Source: Lacibacter sediminis
GTDB lineage: Bacteria; Bacteroidota; Bacteroidia; Chitinophagales; Chitinophagaceae
DNA length: 64,000 nucleotides
NCBI RefSeq assembly: GCF_014168535.1
Contig: NZ_CP060007.1
Location: 3,348,001-3,412,000 of the forward strand
Direction of reading: 5' to 3'
How positions within the stretch are numbered: the first letter of the stretch is position 1; the number at the start of each line of letters is the position of its first letter. Both the position numbers and the translations under genes were made by a program. The notes under the pieces were generated by a model. It saw only the letters and a program-made list of their open reading frames with translations. It did not search any database and had not been told where the DNA came from. Positions 62,434 to 64,000 of the stretch are shown here, piece after piece.

Positions 62434-63000
62434 CTATTCTTTCACTCTTTCCACATAATCACCTGTTTTGGTGTTGATGCGGATCAGTTCGCCTTCGTTT
62501 ACAAACAACGGAACCATTACAGTAGCGCCGGTTTCAATGGTGGCCGCCTTCAAGGTACGGGTAGCCGTATCGCCTTTCATACCAGGTTCGCTGTAGGTTA
62601 CCAGCATTACAATTTTATCAGGCAATTCCACCGTCATCGGCAATTCTGTTTCGGTATTAAGAAGCACAGAAACTTCAGCACCATCTTTCAGAAACTGAGG
62701 CGCATCGATCAATGCTTCCTGAACCACGATCTGCTCAAATGTTTCATTGTTCATGAAATTATAGCCCGTATCATCTTTATACAGGAACTGGAAATCTTTG
62801 CGTTCAACACGCACGGGATAAATAGTTTCACCACTGTTCCAGGTTATTTCTACTGAGCGGGCATTATCTACGCCTTTCAGCTTTGCCCACACTTTAGCTG
62901 CAGCACGGGCCGTCTTGTTTTCGCCAAATTCCACAATCTTGTATAAGCTGCCGTCAACTTTAATAATCATACCACGGCTGATGTCGGAAGTAGTTGCCAT
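62434..63000 (-). CDS. efp: Elongation factor P with an unusual tip loop
   Basis: This 188-aa three-domain protein helps ribosomes pass polyproline stretches. The domain order is normal, with YPVRVERKDFQFLYKDD, FMNNETFEQI, YSEPGMKGDTATRTLKAATIETGA and a final TKTGDYVERVKE. The loop that normally carries a PGK (modified Lys34) or an Arg32 motif is different: residues ~26-37 read GENKTARAAAKV. The Pro-Gly is missing and an Arg (R32) occupies the tip position, flanked by alanines. The modification state, if any, cannot be told. A full-consensus promoter precedes it and a strong terminator follows. Confidence 0.93.
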   Translation of the reverse strand: MATTSDISRGMIIKVDGSLYKIVEFGENKTARAAAKVWAKLKGVDNARSVEITWNSGETIYPVRVERKDFQFLYKDDTGYNFMNNETFEQIVVQEALIDAPQFLKDGAEVSVLLNTETELPMTVELPDKIVMLVTYSEPGMKGDTATRTLKAATIETGATVMVPLFVNEGELIRINTKTGDYVERVKE

Positions 63001-63027
63001 AAAAACTCGTTATTTAATTTGAGGCTG

Positions 63028-63058
63028 CAAATATAAGGCAACTGCCCTTGCCAGCAAA
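63028..63058 (-). promoter_or_regulatory. efp promoter: TTTG - 19 nt - TATATTTG
   Basis: On the minus strand TTTG (63055-63058) precedes TATATTTG (63028-63035) with exactly 19 nt between, 27 nt before the ATG. This is a complete match to the Bacteroidota promoter consensus. Confidence 0.85.
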
Positions 63059-63094
63059 TTGAAGATAAATCATCTCTTGACCTATCTTGCAGAC

Positions 63095-63598
63095 ATGAAG
63101 AATGTCCTCTTTGTATTGAGCTTTTTGTTTGTCTTTCAAGTGTCTGCATCTGCAAACGGCAAAGATTCTATTCCTCTGCACCTCAAGAACCTGAAGCTCC
63201 CCGATTTTAAACTGTTACTGCCAGATAGTGTTACAGCTTTTTATACAGAACAGCTATCCGCAAAAAAGATAACCATCCTTATCAGCTTCAGTCCTGAGTG
63301 CGACCATTGCAAGCAACAAACCAAAGAGATCATCGAAAACATCAAAGAGTTGAAAGACGCCCAAATTGTAATGGCCACTACCCTGCCGTTTGAGATGATG
63401 AAAGCATTTCATGAAGAATACAAGATCGCTTCTTATAAGAATATTATTATGGGAAGGGATGTATTATATTTTTTCCCGAAGTATTTCCTCAATCATTACC
63501 TGCCGCTGATTGCTATCTATAATAAGAAAGGAGATTTAGTGCATTATTTTGATGGCGGGGTCTCAACAGCCGAACTTATCCGTTTAAGCAAAGAATAG
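63095..63598 (+). CDS. Exported thioredoxin-fold protein with a CDHC motif
   Basis: The ORF opens at 63059, but MKNVLFVLSFLFVFQVSASA at 63095 is a typical signal peptide, so the mature-gene start is 63095 (168 aa). The mature protein has a thioredoxin-like pattern: ITILISFSPECDHCKQQ with the redox pair Cys69-Asp-His-Cys72, then AQIVMATTLPFEMMKAF, and a cis-Pro-like LPLIAIYNKKGDLVHYFDG. The likely role is redox chemistry in the periplasm (TlpA/redoxin type); partner unknown. It is divergent from efp. Confidence 0.82.
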   Translation: MKNVLFVLSFLFVFQVSASANGKDSIPLHLKNLKLPDFKLLLPDSVTAFYTEQLSAKKITILISFSPECDHCKQQTKEIIENIKELKDAQIVMATTLPFEMMKAFHEEYKIASYKNIIMGRDVLYFFPKYFLNHYLPLIAIYNKKGDLVHYFDGGVSTAELIRLSKE

Positions 63599-63602
63599 AA
63601 AA

Positions 63603-63628
63603 GCGAATCACGTTTGAAAATGATTCGC
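63603..63628. terminator. Stem-loop between convergent genes
   Basis: GCGAATCA, CGTTTGAAAA, TGATTCGC: 8-bp stem. On the minus strand it is followed by TTTTC, so it may act mainly for the minus-strand gene ending at 63668. Confidence 0.55.
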
Positions 63629-63667
63629 CTCTTTGATAATAAGGTTGAATGATTGCGGGTTAACTGA

Positions 63668-64000
63668 TCAGCATTTTTCTCTTTCTTTCTGCCAAGGGGT
63701 TGTAAAAAAATTGAATGTTGTTGTTTTATTTTTTGTCTTGATGATGATCACACCGTTTTTACCTTTTACTCCGTATGCTTTTTCGGCACTCTCTCCCTTT
63801 AATACGCTCACACTTTCAATATCGTCCGGCTCAACTTTACTGACTTCATCGTAATTCACTTCCTTACCATCAAGTATATAAAGTACAAGTTCAGGTTTAA
63901 TTCCGTTCTTAAAGCCAAGACCAAGGTTTGATTTATAGGTTGTATTTGTACTACCAGTTGCGTAACCAACTACAGTTACTTCCTTTAGTGAAGCAGCAGG
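63668..64000 (-). CDS. C-terminal part of a protein ending in a TonB-plug-like domain (5' end outside the window)
   Basis: The frame is open through the window end on the minus strand. It reads ASLKEVTVVGYATGSTN, PELVLYILDGKEVNYDEV, and DDIESVSVLKGESAEKAYG followed by KGKNGVIIIKTK, ending after a short basic/aromatic tail. This 'DGxE...dIesVevLKg..A...YG.kg.nGVIiIkTK' pattern is a TonB receptor plug domain. The protein ends right after it, so it is not a full TonB-dependent receptor. In Bacteroidota such a C-terminal plug is found after M56/BlaR1-type peptidases or other envelope proteins. The upstream domain is not visible. Confidence 0.6.
   Translation of the reverse strand, partial: PAASLKEVTVVGYATGSTNTTYKSNLGLGFKNGIKPELVLYILDGKEVNYDEVSKVEPDDIESVSVLKGESAEKAYGVKGKNGVIIIKTKNKTTTFNFFTTPWQKEREKC

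Noticed and set aside
1..64000. tRNA/rRNA genes, insertion sequences, prophage or toxin-antitoxin genes
   Set aside because: Both strands were read for transposase, integrase and phage-like ORFs and for tRNA-like cloverleaf context; none was found. A covariance-model search was not possible here.

Overview
The window looks like a chromosomal segment of a Bacteroidota bacterium, most likely of the Chitinophagaceae. The reasons are the secreted proteins with type IX secretion (T9SS) C-terminal sorting domains, the SprB-type and PKD repeat adhesins, the TAnnTTTG-type -7 promoter elements, two large glutamine synthetases (GSII and GSIII) side by side, and an elongation factor P with the unusual loop I associate with this family. 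No tRNA, rRNA, CRISPR array, transposase or phage gene was seen. Placement below phylum level is inference.

Layout. 1-2.3 kb is a minus-strand run (rRNA/tRNA methyltransferase, UbiA-type prenyltransferase, ruvX, and the start of def). 2.5-4.3 kb is a DEAD-box helicase. 5.0-10.4 kb holds three tandem paralogous lipoproteins with Ig-like domains and a papain-like (C1A) peptidase domain, each preceded by a conserved element about 180-195 nt upstream. 10.5-15.8 kb is a giant surface protein with nine almost identical 240-bp SprB repeats. 16.5-26.2 kb contains a T9SS sorting-domain remnant, fusA, a secreted protein of unknown function, two DUF3857-type proteins (one with and one without a transglutaminase cysteine), then rpsG and rpsL, so the str operon is split. 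26.4-31.3 kb is a 14-PKD adhesin, followed by a sulfatase.

32.7-42 kb contains an orphan gene, ilvE, a five-gene plus-strand run (conserved hypothetical, rdgB, ECF sigma, putative anti-sigma, thioesterase), and minus-strand TPR proteins, aroE and a ComA-like synthase. 42-48.3 kb has a small exported protein, a secreted protein, yidC, a DUF4407 protein and pyrG. 48.4-59.4 kb holds proC, purL, a polytopic membrane protein, GSII, GSIII, a Coq4-like membrane protein, accC and accB. 59.5-64 kb holds a T9SS-sorted protein, efp, a secreted thioredoxin-fold protein, and the end of a protein with a TonB-plug-like C-terminus.

How the parts fit together. Most genes are core housekeeping: translation (fusA, rpsG, rpsL, efp), nucleotide metabolism (pyrG, purL, rdgB), fatty-acid synthesis (accB, accC), amino-acid and nitrogen metabolism (ilvE, aroE, proC, two GS), and membrane protein insertion (yidC). 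Between them lie secreted or surface proteins. The most novel-looking parts are the triplicated cysteine-peptidase lipoproteins with their shared leader element, the SprB repeat array, the Coq4-like protein in a presumably menaquinone-using lineage, and the atypical EF-P loop. Intergenic spacers carry several families of short text-like repeats and hairpins.
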